DNA from: Protula sp. h YS-2021
Lineage: Eukaryota; Annelida; Polychaeta; Sabellida; Serpulidae
Assembly: GCA_949752745.1 (NCBI GenBank)
Contig: OX457026.1
Coordinates: 43,369,239-43,433,238 of the forward strand
DNA length: 64,000 bases
Direction of reading: 5' to 3'
Below the pieces are notes generated by a model. That model was not told the origin of the DNA. It worked only from the letters and a program-made list of their open reading frames with translations, and made no database searches. The position numbers and the translations under genes were made by a program. Below are positions 28,718 to 38,124 of this stretch, in pieces. The first letter of the stretch is position 1; each line of letters begins with the position of its first letter.

Positions 28718-28849
28718 TTATTCTGACATGTCGGTTTCTTCCTGTAATAATATATCTTTTAATATATTTGCTGCCTCTTCTATCATGTTCTTTCTTTGTT
28801 TACGTTGAAACCACTCACATAAAACTAAATTTGCTAGTAAGAAAAACAT
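28718..28849 (-). CDS. Possible 43-aa membrane-anchored peptide
   Basis: ATG at 28,849 (MFFLLANLVLCEWFQRKQRK), TAA at 28,718-28,720. A hydrophobic N-terminus is followed by a basic patch and an acidic helix (EEAANILKDILLQEE). It fits exactly between two genes with gaps of 5 and 21 nt, as expected in this compact region. No C counterpart was found, so coding is uncertain. Confidence 0.4.
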   Translation of the reverse strand: MFFLLANLVLCEWFQRKQRKNMIEEAANILKDILLQEETDMSE

Positions 28850-28854
28850 TGTTA

Positions 28855-29208
28855 TCAATTCACTATGTTGTTACAAAGATGATTAAAAGGTTCTCTTACC
28901 TGATAAAGCTGCTCGGTTTCCTCTTCTTCTTTACAACAATCTCTCAAATGATCCACTACGGTGAAATATACTTCAACATCAGTACGAGCAGAATAAAGTG
29001 CAGAATCAAAGTCAAAGTCAGGATCTTCTTCTATTCCAATTTTATGACATTCTCCAAGAAATCTTGAATGCAGTTCAATCACATCAAGACTATGATGTAC
29101 AACATCCCAAAAAGCATCCAAATGATAAAGTTGATAGTCTGGAGTGCCATAGCAAGCAAGTTTAGCAATCATCAAGTCAATATAAGCATTTTTAAAACAT
29201 GCGTCCAT
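28855..29208 (-). CDS. Accessory protein of unknown function (helical)
   Basis: 117 aa, MDACFKNAYIDLMIAKLACYG; acidic middle (EEDPDFDFDSALYSARTD) and alternating hydrophobic helices. Homologous to the frameshifted 34,772-35,055 gene of C (shared YIDLMI/YVDYMI start and E-x-D-F-D-x-x-x-A-Y motif). No domain recognised. Confidence 0.6.
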   Translation of the reverse strand: MDACFKNAYIDLMIAKLACYGTPDYQLYHLDAFWDVVHHSLDVIELHSRFLGECHKIGIEEDPDFDFDSALYSARTDVEVYFTVVDHLRDCCKEEEETEQLYQVREPFNHLCNNIVN

Positions 29209-29234
29209 CTTGATTCAGTGTGTCTTGTGAGCTT

Positions 29235-29900
29235 TTACTTTGCTTCACTGACTTTAAGTACTCCACACTTGCCGCATAAGTTGTTTGGTTCACACAACTT
29301 GCAATTATACTTGTGGCAGTGGCAATGATAATCTTCCACATATCCACAAGCACCGCAATAGTCACAGGTAAGTCCAAGTTGATTTTGCACGTTCATGTTC
29401 TCCAACTGAACTTCAGTCAGCCTTTTCTTGGATAGCTTTGACACCTTCATCCGACCATCCTTTTGCAGCTTGATGATTGTTTTCTTGTCATGACATTCCT
29501 CACATGGTGATAGGGCTGAGTTGATGTTGTCCATCTCCTGAAGCAGTGTCTCCCATTCACCATCATTCATGTTGATGTGATGTGTGTTTTCTTTCCCTTC
29601 AAACCGTGACGTGCGCACAAAACTCACATAACGCATATCCAAGTATGAAATGACTTCAAGCCACTTCGTTTGCGTTAAGTACAGTTTGAAGCCAATGTCG
29701 CGTAAATTTTTCAAGCTCTGGCACACAATCTTCCACAAAGATGGTGAATAAGCACACCATCTCTCTCCACGTGTGATGCGTAGAAATGGCCCATATTCTC
29801 CATGCTCCACAGTAATGGTTAAGTTAGCACTAATTTTAAAGCTGCTGCTGCGCTGCGCTGCTGCGCTACGCTGCGCTGCGTTGCTTGTCTTGTTCTCCAT
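29235..29900 (-). CDS. PC4-like-fold protein with C-terminal zinc knuckles
   Basis: 221 aa from MENKTSNAAQ; this ATG is chosen because the C homologue starts MEKTSSFKIS and because the TATA box lies 79 nt upstream. Two strand-plus-W-helix units are seen (GPFLRITRGERWCAYSPSLWKIVCQSL; YVSFVRTS..INMNDGEWETLLQEM). Then CEECHDKK and a dense cluster CDYCGACGY..CHCHKYNCKLCEPNNLCGKC that should bind two or more zinc ions. A short Ala/Gln/Ser repeat (AAQRSAAAQRSS) near the start is unique to B. Predicted nucleic-acid binder. Confidence 0.62.
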   Translation of the reverse strand: MENKTSNAAQRSAAAQRSSSFKISANLTITVEHGEYGPFLRITRGERWCAYSPSLWKIVCQSLKNLRDIGFKLYLTQTKWLEVISYLDMRYVSFVRTSRFEGKENTHHINMNDGEWETLLQEMDNINSALSPCEECHDKKTIIKLQKDGRMKVSKLSKKRLTEVQLENMNVQNQLGLTCDYCGACGYVEDYHCHCHKYNCKLCEPNNLCGKCGVLKVSEAK

Positions 29901-29978
29901 GGCTGCAACAATGTATTGATGATCCACTCCCTCCAACTGTCTGCTGAGAAATGACTCCACTCTGCTGAGTTCACTCCC

Positions 29979-29985
29979 TTTTATA
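29979..29985 (-). promoter_or_regulatory. TATA box overlapping the stop of the terminal gene (B)
   Basis: GGGTATAAAAGGGAGTG on minus; TAA within it is the stop codon of the 29,981-30,499 gene, and it precedes the zinc-knuckle gene. Confidence 0.6.
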
Positions 29986-30499
29986 CCCAACTGGTTGCTG
30001 AGTCAAGCTTTTCAAACTTCTTGCAAACGTTTGAATTCACTTCAACTCGTCCATGGTTGAATCGAACAAGGTCTGATACATTCGTCGTCAATGGAACATC
30101 ATCATCATAAAGTAAAATGATTCTTGCAGCTACAACTAACATGAGCTCCACTGCCCAAATTGTATTCGCGTTGATAAATGCTGAATCAATGTCATAAGTT
30201 GATATGATAAATGTTAAATCAATGTTATAAGTTGATAGTATATGTAGATCTTCACAGTCACGTAGAAACGAGTCGATGAAATCACTTGGAATAGTCTTTC
30301 CGACAGCTTCCCAATGCAGATGTAAATTCTTCACTTGCTGCATCCAATCCCATTCAAAAGTAGGAAGCTTTGAAAACACATAGTTAGTATAATTCACTTT
30401 GAAGACGTCGTCCATAGTCATACATCTGTCAAGAAGTAATGCTGACATTGTGAAGTCTTTTCTCGTCACACAATGTATTACTAGTTGACTAGTTGACAT
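29981..30499 (-). CDS. Terminal accessory protein of unknown function
   Basis: Up to 172 aa from ATG 30,499 (MSTSQLVIHCV). The TATA box at 30,513-30,519 is only 13 nt away, so transcripts may start after this ATG and translation may begin at Met18 (MSALLLDRC, ATG 30,448). Visible: an acidic and aromatic first half, a partial internal repeat (LSTYNID / ISTYDID), a hydrophobic helix VELMLVVAARIILLY and a charged end. Its first codons are copied into the left end at 16,261. Not recognised. Confidence 0.5.
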   Translation of the reverse strand: MSTSQLVIHCVTRKDFTMSALLLDRCMTMDDVFKVNYTNYVFSKLPTFEWDWMQQVKNLHLHWEAVGKTIPSDFIDSFLRDCEDLHILSTYNIDLTFIISTYDIDSAFINANTIWAVELMLVVAARIILLYDDDVPLTTNVSDLVRFNHGRVEVNSNVCKKFEKLDSATSWV

Positions 30500-30512
30500 G
30501 TTTCACTCATGC

Positions 30513-30610
30513 TTTTATACTACTTCCATGTAATCAAAATATGGTGTGTAACTTTGTTCAAAAATTGCTGACTCAGCAGAATTTTACTTATGTATATGAA
30601 TGTCTCACTT
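30513..30610 (-). promoter_or_regulatory. Terminal-gene promoter: TATA plus MARE/AP-1 module (B right)
   Basis: TATAAAA (minus, 30,513-30,519), then ACATGGAAGTAG, the TAATCAAAATATGGTG module and a perfect TGCTGACTCAGCA at 30,566-30,578. It is the mirror of 16,151-16,260. Confidence 0.6.
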
Positions 30611-30632
30611 ACAGTTGTACTGCTGAGTTCAG

Positions 30633-30775
30633 AATCGTCTGAAACGGATAAATATGCAAAAATCACAATTTCGAGGGGGGGGGGGGGGGTCGGTCGACTC
30701 AAAAAATGAAAAATGTTCAGAATCGTCTGAAACGGATAAATATGCAAAAATCACAATTTCGAGGGGGGGGGGTCG
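30633..30775. repeat. Subterminal ~80-bp tandem repeat, two units (B right)
   Basis: Reverse complement of the 14,301-14,812 units, with G-runs and GGTCGACTC/GGTCGACC joins. Confidence 0.88.
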
Positions 30776-31115
30776 ACCTTTTTAGGGTCTGTTGCCATGG
30801 TTACACTGATTGACAGGTGGAGTTCGTTGGCTTCATGATGATTGACTCGGCCAACACTATCAAGCAACTTTCGCTCCAGACTTTCGCTCCAGACTTTCGC
30901 TCCAGACAGTATGACGTCATCATGACGTCATTATCACGTCATGGATGGCCGCGCTTATCCTAACGCTTATCATGACGTCACTTCCGCTCCAGACAACACT
31001 TCCGGTCCAGACAGCACTTCCGGTCCAGACAACACTTCCGGTCCAGACGCTATGACGTCACTTCCAGACAGTATGACGTCATCAAGTGGCGTGAAAACGG
31101 CATTTCTACCCTACT
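30776..31115. repeat. Right terminal inverted repeat of element B
   Basis: 340 bp, reverse complement of 13,923-14,300 apart from two missing 18-bp units. Ends ACCCTACT at 31,115. Carries five TGACGTCA sites and four CGGAAGT-type units. Confidence 0.93.
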
Positions 31116-31121
31116 TATGTA
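31116..31121. other. Right target-site duplication of element B (TATGTA)
   Basis: Exact copy of 13,917-13,922. Confidence 0.92.
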
Positions 31122-31470
31122 TTGCTGTAAATTGACGCAGTTGACTGTTTGAAACAAGGCATCTCATACTTGAGTGGGATTAAGAGCATTCATTTTGGTA
31201 CTTTTAAGTCAGTATTGTGTTTTTGTCAATTTAAAGTTGAACAGACGTGATTTAAAAATTTTGTACTTTGTTCATAATCACCTTGTAGGAGACTTATATC
31301 GTATATTGTAATTAGTTCATAGTTTAATCTAGGTTAACGTTGGCGCGGCGTCGAGCCTCGCTACTGACCCGAAGTTTACGATCTATCGTATGCGTCTACA
31401 ACGAAGCAACAGACAGCTAAAAACTTCGACTGACTGGCTATCAGGAAAAACATCTTTACTTCAGAAAAAA

Positions 31471-31624
31471 TATATGACTTCGAAAGGAATAACAGTGTTT
31501 TGTATGCGAATCAAGTCCAGTTGCGTGAAACAAACTGAAAACTTTAATATATGACTTCGAAAGGAATAACAGTGTTTTGTATGCGAATCAAGTCCAGTTG
31601 CGTGAAACAAACTAAAAACTTTAA
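31471..31624. repeat. 77-bp host tandem duplication
   Basis: TATATGACTTCGAAAGGAAT starts at 31,471 and again at 31,548; the two 77-bp copies differ by a single base. No gene in 31,122-32,026. Confidence 0.9.
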
Positions 31625-32033
31625 TCGCTGGAGGCCCTTTTCTTTGTGAATTATCGTTAAAAATGTACCGCTTTGTTGTTCAATCTGTAGGTACTAGCAT
31701 ATATCGGTTGCCACATGTTTGCGCGTATCAGATGACAGATTTGTTAGCGATGAATACTGCAGGGATCAAGTCAAACCAGAACCTCAAACGCGGCAGTGTA
31801 AGGCGCATGCGTGCCCTCCGCAGTAAGCAGTAGTTGTTTTATGACATCGATATCGGTAGTTTTTTTTTACCATATCACATCAAGCTTCTCTGTTACTTAT
31901 TTTGTTATGCTTTCAAAATTAATTTTTATCACAAGTTTCGTTTTAAATGCCATTGATAAATACCACTTTTTAACTGGCTCAAAATTTAGTTAAGGGACCC
32001 ATGATGTCATGGGGCTGCTATGACAGTTATCAG

Positions 32034-32190
32034 GTGGAAAATTGGAGAATGGTCAAGCTGCAGTCAGACGTGTGGCACTGGTAGCCGCTTCCGGGAAGTG
32101 GCCTGTGTCCTCAGAACCAGCCTTGAGAGTAGGGTGAAAACGCCGATTCCAGACCAGGAAGTGACGTCATTCTGTGTGGACCGGAAGTGA
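32034..32190 (+). pseudogene. Host thrombospondin type-1 repeat exon, interrupted (5' part)
   Basis: In the frame of codon 32,044 the translation gives WKIGEWSSCSQTCGTGSRFR, the W-x-x-CS-x-TCG-x-G signature of a TSR as in ADAMTS/ADAMTS-like proteins, followed by VACVL. A possible splice acceptor ends at 32,033 (TTATCAG); an upstream alternative is at 32,026. The frame is cut after the codons CTT GAG (the target duplication) by element C, and would read into the TIR for 20 codons to a TGA at 32,188-32,190. The exon resumes at 48,418. Confidence 0.8.
32122..32127. other. Left target-site duplication of element C (CTTGAG)
   Basis: CTTGAG precedes the TIR start at 32,128 and is repeated exactly at 48,418-48,423. 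Confidence 0.93.
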
Positions 32191-32315
32191 CGTCATAGGT
32201 GAAGTCACGGCAACGAAGTAACGAAGTCATGGTAACGAAGCATAGCCATGGTAATGTGACGTAGTCATGGCAACGTAGCCATGATAGTCATGGCAACCCT
32301 AGTGAGGACCTCCCA
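32128..32315. repeat. Left terminal inverted repeat of element C
   Basis: About 188 bp, inverse of 48,231-48,417. Contains AGGAAGTGACGTCA and CCGGAAGTGACGTCA composites and short CATGGTAACG/CATGGCAACG repeats. Confidence 0.9.
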
Positions 32316-32407
32316 CCCCCCACTAGGCGAGCAACATCCTATCAAGTCAGCACGCCAAGTGAGTATAACTTACACACAACAATTTGATCACAAAATCGGT
32401 TTGCCAC

Positions 32408-32525
32408 AGGACAGGTGGTAAAAATCAAGAGATGACAGAGCTCACAGCGTGAGAAACAATTCCACTAGGACAGGTGGTAAAAATCAAGAGATGAAAGAGC
32501 TCACAACGTGAGAAACAATTAAAAT
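32408..32525. repeat. 59-bp tandem duplication in C left end
   Basis: AGGACAGGTGGTAAAAATCA begins at 32,408 and 32,467; two copies with few differences. The adjoining segment 32,320-32,390 matches B at 14,850-14,980. Confidence 0.85.
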
Positions 32526-32699
32526 AAGAGGCAAACCGTGAGACTTTCTCACAGGGAGAGAGAGAGGCAGCAAGTAGCAGGTACAGAGTAAGTCAACCTC
32601 CCCCCCCCCGCCCCAGGAGAGCAAAATTTCACAAAATCTCGTCAAATATACCATGGTATACATGTTATCATGGGTAGGTCAAACCTCAACCGACCTCCC

Positions 32700-32990
32700 C
32701 CCGCCCCCAGGGTCGAAGTTGCGATTTTCGCATATTTATCCGTTTCAGACAATTCTAAACATTTTTGGTTTTCTGGGTCGACCATCCCCCCTCCCGAGGT
32801 CGAAGTTGCGATTTTGGCATATTTATCCGTTTCAGACAATTTTAAACATTTTTGGTTTTTTGGGTCGACCGGGGTTGCGATTTTTGCATATTTATCCGTT
32901 TCAGACAATTCTAAACATTTTTGGTTTTTTGGGTCGACACCCCCCCAGGGGTCGAAGTTACGATTTTTGCATATTTACACGTTTCAAACA
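32700..32990. repeat. Subterminal ~80-bp repeat, four units (C left)
   Basis: Units of GTCGAAGTTGCGATTTTTGC, ATATTTATCCGTTTCAGACA, ATTCTAAACATTTTTGG and GGGTCGACC; related to the B array, last unit degenerate. No credible gene from 32,316 to 33,105. Confidence 0.85.
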
Positions 32991-33105
32991 AGTCTACGAT
33001 TTTGAAAAAGCCTTGGAGGAAGCATTAGGGACTCCGTCAGACGTGTCTACAGTACAGCAAAGAAAGCCTGAGGAAGCGTTAGGTGCTCCGCCAGTACAGC
33101 AAGCA

Positions 33106-34002
33106 ATGTCAGATCCTGAGGGATCTGACTACCCGTTCTGGGTTGCAAATGCGCTTGTAAATGGTAGCGCCAAGCCACTTAGTACAAAGTTAAAGGCGAA
33201 TCTAGAGCATCTTGAGGAAGAAGTGGTCATGTCAAACGATGACAACAACGATGACGACAACGACGACGATGACGACAACGGCAGCGATGTCGACAACGAC
33301 GAAGATGACGACGATGGCGACAACGACAGCGATTGCGACAACGGCAGAGATGACGACAACGACGACGATGACGACAGCGACGACGATGACAAGCAGCTCA
33401 AATCTAAATTTGAATTGAGCAAAACTATTCCTGCTACTGAGGAAGACGCCACGCTATTGAAACGAAACTTTCGAGCAGTGATTCCTCTGATGGATTGCAA
33501 CATTTAATGGCGTTTATGTGAAGAAGGCTTTTCCGATCAACACACATACATGTACCTAACGGAAGAAGTGAACACTGTCATTCAGCTTATCTACATGCTA
33601 GAAGGAAACATAGAGCATCTTCCCGCGTCAGAACCACAGTTCTCCGAAGCCATGACCCGACGTTTCGTTCAACTTATTAGAAGTCTTCATGAAGAACTTT
33701 TTAAGACTTAATGTCTACCGGCACCAAAGTGTGTTGATGAGTATCGCGATTCCAAATGTGCAAAGGTCATGCTACATGGCTTCAAGTACCTTGAAGAACG
33801 TATTAAGGTGCATGATATGATGGCCTACCTCTATGAAAAAGGACGTTCCACCATTCCAATGCTCTTTCAATGGATAATTGGGAGTCGCAAACGAGGAGAC
33901 TTTTTAGTGATTGTCATGAGACAATCTCTAACAGACGGTTTGCCAACAGCCTTTTGGATGGTTTCAACGAGATCACTCCGCGATTTTGCAAACATCTCAT
34001 GA
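33106..34002 (+). pseudogene. Acidic accessory protein with possible CARD-like segments, two stops
   Basis: One frame runs from ATG 33,106 (MSDPEGSDYPFWV) to TGA 34,000-34,002, interrupted by TAA at 33,505-33,507 and 33,709-33,711. First a long Asp/Asn-rich tract (33,236-33,390). The segment after it (LKRNFRAVIPLM to FVQLIRSLHEEL) and the last one (YLEERIKVHDMMAYLYEKG to GLPTAFWMVS) show the spacing of CARD death folds: L-x-x-R-I, D-x-x-x-Y-L-x-x-x-G, and G-x-x-x-AF near the end. If right, this is a captured host innate-immune or apoptosis module. Low-to-moderate confidence; other helical bundles are possible. Confidence 0.42.
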
Positions 34003-34022
34003 AAACATACATGTAATGTCCA

Positions 34023-34029
34023 TATAAAA
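34023..34029 (+). promoter_or_regulatory. TATA box of zinc-knuckle gene (C)
   Basis: CCATATAAAAGGAGTGAAG, 41 nt before the ATG at 34,071; same AAAAGG(A/G)AGTG context as B. Confidence 0.58.
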
Positions 34030-34070
34030 GGAGTGAAGTGTCAAGTGCAGTCATCATTCAATGCACAGCC

Positions 34071-34703
34071 ATGGAGAAGACAAGCAGCTTTAAAATTAGT
34101 GCAAACTTAACCAATACTGTAGAGCATGGACAATTTGGACCATTTCTTCGAATCAAACGTGGAGAGAGATGGCTTGCTTTATCACCATCCTTGTGGCAGA
34201 TTGTGTGTGAGAGATTGAAAATTTTACGCAACATTGGCTTCAAAATGTACTTAGCGCAAACGAAGTGGCTTGAAGTCATTTCATACTTGGATATGCGCTA
34301 TGTGAGTTTTGTGCAAACATCACTGTCTGAAGGGAAAGAATATACGCGTTACATCAACATGAATGATGGTGAATGGGAGGCATTGCTTCAGGAAATGGAG
34401 AACATCAACTCAGTCTTATTCGCCAAACCTGAGCCATGTACAGAATGTCATGGGAAGAAAACTCCTATCAAGCTGCAAAAGGATAAGCGAATGAAAGTGT
34501 CAAAGCTATCCAAGAACAGACTGGCTGAAGTTCGATTGGATAATATGAACGTGCAAAATCAGCTTGGACTTACCTGTGAATATTGCGGTGCTTACGGATA
34601 TGCTGAGGATTATGATTGTCACTGCCATAAGTACAATTGCAAGTTGTGTGAACCTGACAACTTCTGCAACAAGTGCGGCTCACTAACAGTATCTATCGAG
34701 TAA
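34071..34703 (+). CDS. PC4-like-fold protein with C-terminal zinc knuckles (C)
   Basis: 210 aa, MEKTSSFKISANL. Same architecture as 29,235-29,900: two strand-plus-W-helix units, CTECHGKK, then CEYCGAYG..CHCHKYNCKLCEPDNFCNKC. The Ala/Gln-rich insertion of B is absent. Open, with conserved Cys and Trp positions, so under selection in the family. Confidence 0.62.
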   Translation: MEKTSSFKISANLTNTVEHGQFGPFLRIKRGERWLALSPSLWQIVCERLKILRNIGFKMYLAQTKWLEVISYLDMRYVSFVQTSLSEGKEYTRYINMNDGEWEALLQEMENINSVLFAKPEPCTECHGKKTPIKLQKDKRMKVSKLSKNRLAEVRLDNMNVQNQLGLTCEYCGAYGYAEDYDCHCHKYNCKLCEPDNFCNKCGSLTVSIE

Positions 34704-34771
34704 GACTACAATTCTTTTGCTTGCCAGCCGTCAAAGTGTACAGACGTGTCATATCGATATGTGAAACAAAG

Positions 34772-35055
34772 ATGGATGTAGAAACGTTTTTCAAGGGTAT
34801 GTGGACTACATGATAAGTGAACTGGCGCGTTTTGAATCTATTCAACAACAACTGGAACACTTTGACATCTATTGGGAGCTTGCTCATTCCACGCTGAACG
34901 TACCAAAATTATGCGAGGATTTCATCAAAGAGTGTGTGCTTTCAAACATTGACGGAGCTGAGGAGTTTGATGTGGAAGCAGCATATCACTTTGCTCGATT
35001 TGATCCAAGACTGTTTGATGAAGTGAGAGGGTGGTTAATCTACATTGCAGTATAA
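34772..35055 (+). pseudogene. Accessory helical protein, frameshifted (C)
   Basis: Counterpart of 28,855-29,208. ATG 34,772 (MDVETFFKG) runs out of frame after about nine codons; the rest (VDYMISELARF) is open from 34,801. It ends at the TAA overlapping the next ATG at 35,055. Confidence 0.5.
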
Positions 35056-35396
35056 TGGCAGACATTACATTGAGACAATATATTGTGCAAAAAACATATT
35101 GTGAAGAAATGTTATTAGCTGTAAAAAAGTTTGCATGTTTAGTATGTCCTGCTTGTCAAAATGAAGAGTGTTCAGAGGATACTAGTCATTCTGCATGTGT
35201 CTATACATACTGGAATAAAGCAAAATATTATATTAATTTTGATAAAGTGTTAGATAATGCAAATCAACGTTGTGAAAAATATGGTGTAGATGCTATCACA
35301 TTAGATGAATTAAGTAGTTGGTTAATATTCAATGAAGATCAATGGACTCCAATTATTCACACATTGTATCAATATTTGATCTGTAAGATATGTTGA
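35055..35396 (+). CDS. Small Cys-rich conserved accessory protein (C)
   Basis: 113 aa, MADITLRQYIVQKTY, homologous to 27,782-28,114, keeping CPACQNEECSED and NANQRCEKYGVDAITLDEL. Its C-terminus is extended (YQYLICKIC). Function unknown. Confidence 0.6.
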   Translation: MADITLRQYIVQKTYCEEMLLAVKKFACLVCPACQNEECSEDTSHSACVYTYWNKAKYYINFDKVLDNANQRCEKYGVDAITLDELSSWLIFNEDQWTPIIHTLYQYLICKIC

Positions 35397-35469
35397 CTGA
35401 GTTATAAAAACATGTTGATTGAGTTGTAATACAACATATGTTGACAAGTGTTAATCATTTAGTGTTAGC

Positions 35470-36568
35470 ATGTCGACGTGGAAAGACTACTTAACCAATA
35501 CCTACTTTAAACCTGGTCAACCTGGGGCATTTGCTGGCCCTTACAAACTTTATCACATAATAAAAAAAAAAAAGATCAACCAGTCACTCATTCGCAAGTG
35601 AAGAAATGGTTACAAGATCAAGATGCCTTCGGTTTACTACAACCTGTAAAGTATAGGTTTAAAAGGCAACGTGCCATTACACGTGGCATTGAAGACATGT
35701 GGGATATTGATTTGGCTGATGTGGGAAACACAGCTCCCTATAATGATGACACCCGTTTTTTATCGGTTGTCATTGATGTGTTTTCCAAATATTTATGGGT
35801 GCAACCAATACCTAATAAATCACATACCAGTGTCATAGAAGCCTTTCAAAAGATTTTTCATGAAACACAACGAAGACCACGAACTCTAAGGTCAGATAAA
35901 GGAACTGAATTTAAAAACAGATGGGCAAAAGCATTTTTGAAGAAGGAGGGAATACATGCCTATACAACAAAGAATGAAACCAAAGCCAACTTTGCTGGGA
36001 GAGTCATTCGTACTCTAAAGGGAATGATGTATCGATATTTCATACATAATCAAACTTATCGCTATATGGACATCCTTCCAGACTTAGTGTATAATTACAA
36101 CCATAGACCTCATGGCTCCCTCGCTAATAAGTATGCTCCAGCAGATATTCGTAAAGACATCGAATCGAAAGTGTGGAAGTATATGTATGTAGACAAATTG
36201 AAATTGAAACCAAAGAAGAAAAAACCCTACAAATTTAAAATTGGTGATCAGGTTCGCATTTCCCACAAGAAATATGTATTTCAACGGGATTATCATATAA
36301 AGTGGACGCAAGAAGTCTTCATTATCACACATCGTTGTAAGAAGCAAGGAATACACTTATATCGTGTGAAAGACTTTTTAGACGAGGATATTGATGGACA
36401 TTTCTATGAAGAAGAACTGCAGAAAGTAACACAAGATATTGAATCTGTCTACAGAATTGAAAAAAGGTTTTTAAAACACGAAGAAGACGAGATGTTAAAG
36501 AATTATTTGTGAAGTGGTTAGGTTGGCCAAAGACGTTTAACAGTTGGGTGAAAGAAACTGATATTTGA
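35470..36568 (+). pseudogene. Integrase (rve + chromodomain), broken, element C
   Basis: ATG 35,470, TATA box at 35,403-35,409. An A-run near 35,565 breaks the frame after the N-terminus. From 35,598 the rve core is open with WDIDLAD, RSDKGTEF (consensus Gly kept) and NFAGRVIR, where the expected catalytic Glu is Gly. A second frameshift near 36,465 truncates the chromodomain. Ends TGA 36,566-36,568. Confidence 0.87.
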
Positions 36569-36570
36569 AA

Positions 36571-37229
36571 ATAAAGCATCCATTTACATGTTTGGTCTCT
36601 GGACCTACAGGCAGTGGTAAAACGTCTCTAGTTAGAGAAATTCTAGAACAAAAGTTAATTAAACCCTCTCCAAAAACCATTTTATGGCTCTATGCAGCAG
36701 ATCAGCGTTTATACAAGGGAATGAAGGGTGTGGAATTTTACTAAGGCATTCCAGATGACATTGAAGAGCGTTTTAATCCGAAAAAACCAAACTTACTCAT
36801 CATTGATGACTTAATGACCAAATGTCATGATGATGAGCGTATGACACGTCTCTTTAGTGTTGGCAGCAGTCATCAAAATCTAAACGTTTTTTTATTGTGC
36901 ATAATTTGTTCCATCATGGTAGAGAAATGCGAAATATTAGTTTGAATACACATTACATCATTCTGTTTAAAAATCCTAGAGACAGTCAACAAATAAGTAC
37001 ATTAGCGCGACAAATGTATCCTGGAAAATCTCAATTTCTCATAGAAGCCTATCAAGATGCTACGAGCAAACCTCATGGCTATTTATTCATTGATTTGAAG
37101 CCGAAGACGAATGATCAGCTACGTATTCGTACAGGCATTTTACCAAAAGATACACATTACGTATATATTGATAAAGTAGCGTATGAACAAGAACCAAGTC
37201 ACTTGACCATTCGCAGCCAAGTCACTTGA
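36571..37229 (+). pseudogene. A32-like packaging ATPase, broken, element C
   Basis: The start codon is ATA instead of ATG. Walker A GPTGSGKT remains; an in-frame TAA lies near 36,742 (TTTTACTAAGG) and a frameshift near 36,885. The last 110 codons are open. Confidence 0.82.
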
Positions 37230-37546
37230 CTATTCAAGCGACTCAACCTTTTCTTCACTTGCTCGCATGCAGCGGGCCTAAACGACGCAAATCCTTGTTA
37301 CAACAAGCTACTAAGGAGGAATTAACTAGCTTGTTTGAAATTTGTTTGAATATATTGCGAGGATATTTACCCTTAAGCTCAAAAAGGTATAAGGAATTCA
37401 AGCATGAACGTCATACCCTACGCACACTGGCAGATAAGAAGATATCACTTCGAAGAAAAAAGAAGTTGGTTAATCAGAAAGGAGGATTCATTGGAGTTAT
37501 TGCTAAATTTGCATTACCTTTGTTAGCTCAGTTGCGGTTAAAATGA
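37226..37546 (+). pseudogene. Small basic protein, start codon lost (C)
   Basis: Homologous to 25,539-25,865 and open from about TQPFLHLLACSGPKRRK to TGA at 37,546. The ATG is missing; the upstream sequence GTCACTTGAC is tandemly duplicated over the old start. Only a TTG is available. Confidence 0.5.
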
Positions 37547-38124
37547 AACATACTATGAAAATGGTCCTCATTCCTGAATATAAATATAAAATGTTGTTAG
37601 AAAAGAAGGGAAAAGATGGTGAAATCAAAACGAAAGTGAATAAACTTTTACGTGGGAAACGAACTCGTGAAAAGGCAATAGAAATGTCTCAAGTTCTTGG
37701 ACGTCATTTACGAACAACTCAGTCACAACAAAAGTCTGTTACATCATCCAAAGCAGAAAAATCAGAAAAGTCTCAACAGTTTTTAAACCATTTTCAACCT
37801 ATTTATCATGTAAAACTAACACAACTTCTGACAGAACTGAAGAAATATGGTACGAGATGGACAGATAAAAATGAACTTGTTTTAAAAACGGGTACTGTCA
37901 TTACAAATTCCAACATTATTGATTTGTTGAAAGAAGCATTGGTTTCTACAAGAAGAAAAGAACGACGAGAACCGCCACATGGTTGGAAGCAGTTTATTGA
38001 GGAAATTGTAGACGCTAATATTCCAAAAACTGTTTTTGGCAAAAAGACAACTCGTGAAGATATTACAAAAGAGATACAACGACGTCAAAAAAGGTTGTTT
38101 CCAGAAGGATGGGAAACGTTTTAA
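37543..38124 (+). CDS. VLIP-motif Lys-rich protein (C)
   Basis: 193 aa, MKHTMKMVLIPEYKYKML; same organisation as 24,976-25,542, slightly longer in the middle. Intact, overlapping the next gene by 16 nt as in B. Confidence 0.65.
   Translation: MKHTMKMVLIPEYKYKMLLEKKGKDGEIKTKVNKLLRGKRTREKAIEMSQVLGRHLRTTQSQQKSVTSSKAEKSEKSQQFLNHFQPIYHVKLTQLLTELKKYGTRWTDKNELVLKTGTVITNSNIIDLLKEALVSTRRKERREPPHGWKQFIEEIVDANIPKTVFGKKTTREDITKEIQRRQKRLFPEGWETF

Larger units (their letters stand above)
13923..31115 (-). mobile_element. Complete Polinton/Maverick element B
   Basis: 17,193 bp, bounded by TIRs beginning AGTAGGGTAGAAATGCC and by the TATGTA duplication. Orientation is given by the integrase (-). The plus strand holds PolB and four small genes (16,384-21,503). 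The minus strand holds accessory genes (30,499-27,782) and the capsid-side set (27,620-21,864). All core genes are open except the major capsid gene, which has a 7-bp deletion, and the integrase carries one suspicious substitution. It is the youngest-looking copy here. Confidence 0.95.

Noticed and set aside
31811..31993. 60-codon hydrophobic frame upstream of the TSR exon
   Set aside because: AT-rich probable intron; no start context or conservation.
32005..32033. Extending the TSR exon further 5' to 31,991
   Set aside because: A TGA at 32,002-32,004 is in frame, so the exon must begin after it.
32653..33005. Start of the acidic frame within the 80-bp repeats (FAYLSVSDNS-type units)
   Set aside because: The repeats give open frames in several phases and strands; ATG 33,106 is the more reasonable start.
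33129..33503. Ser/Leu-rich open frame on the minus strand
   Set aside because: Shadow of the Asp-rich tract encoded on the plus strand.
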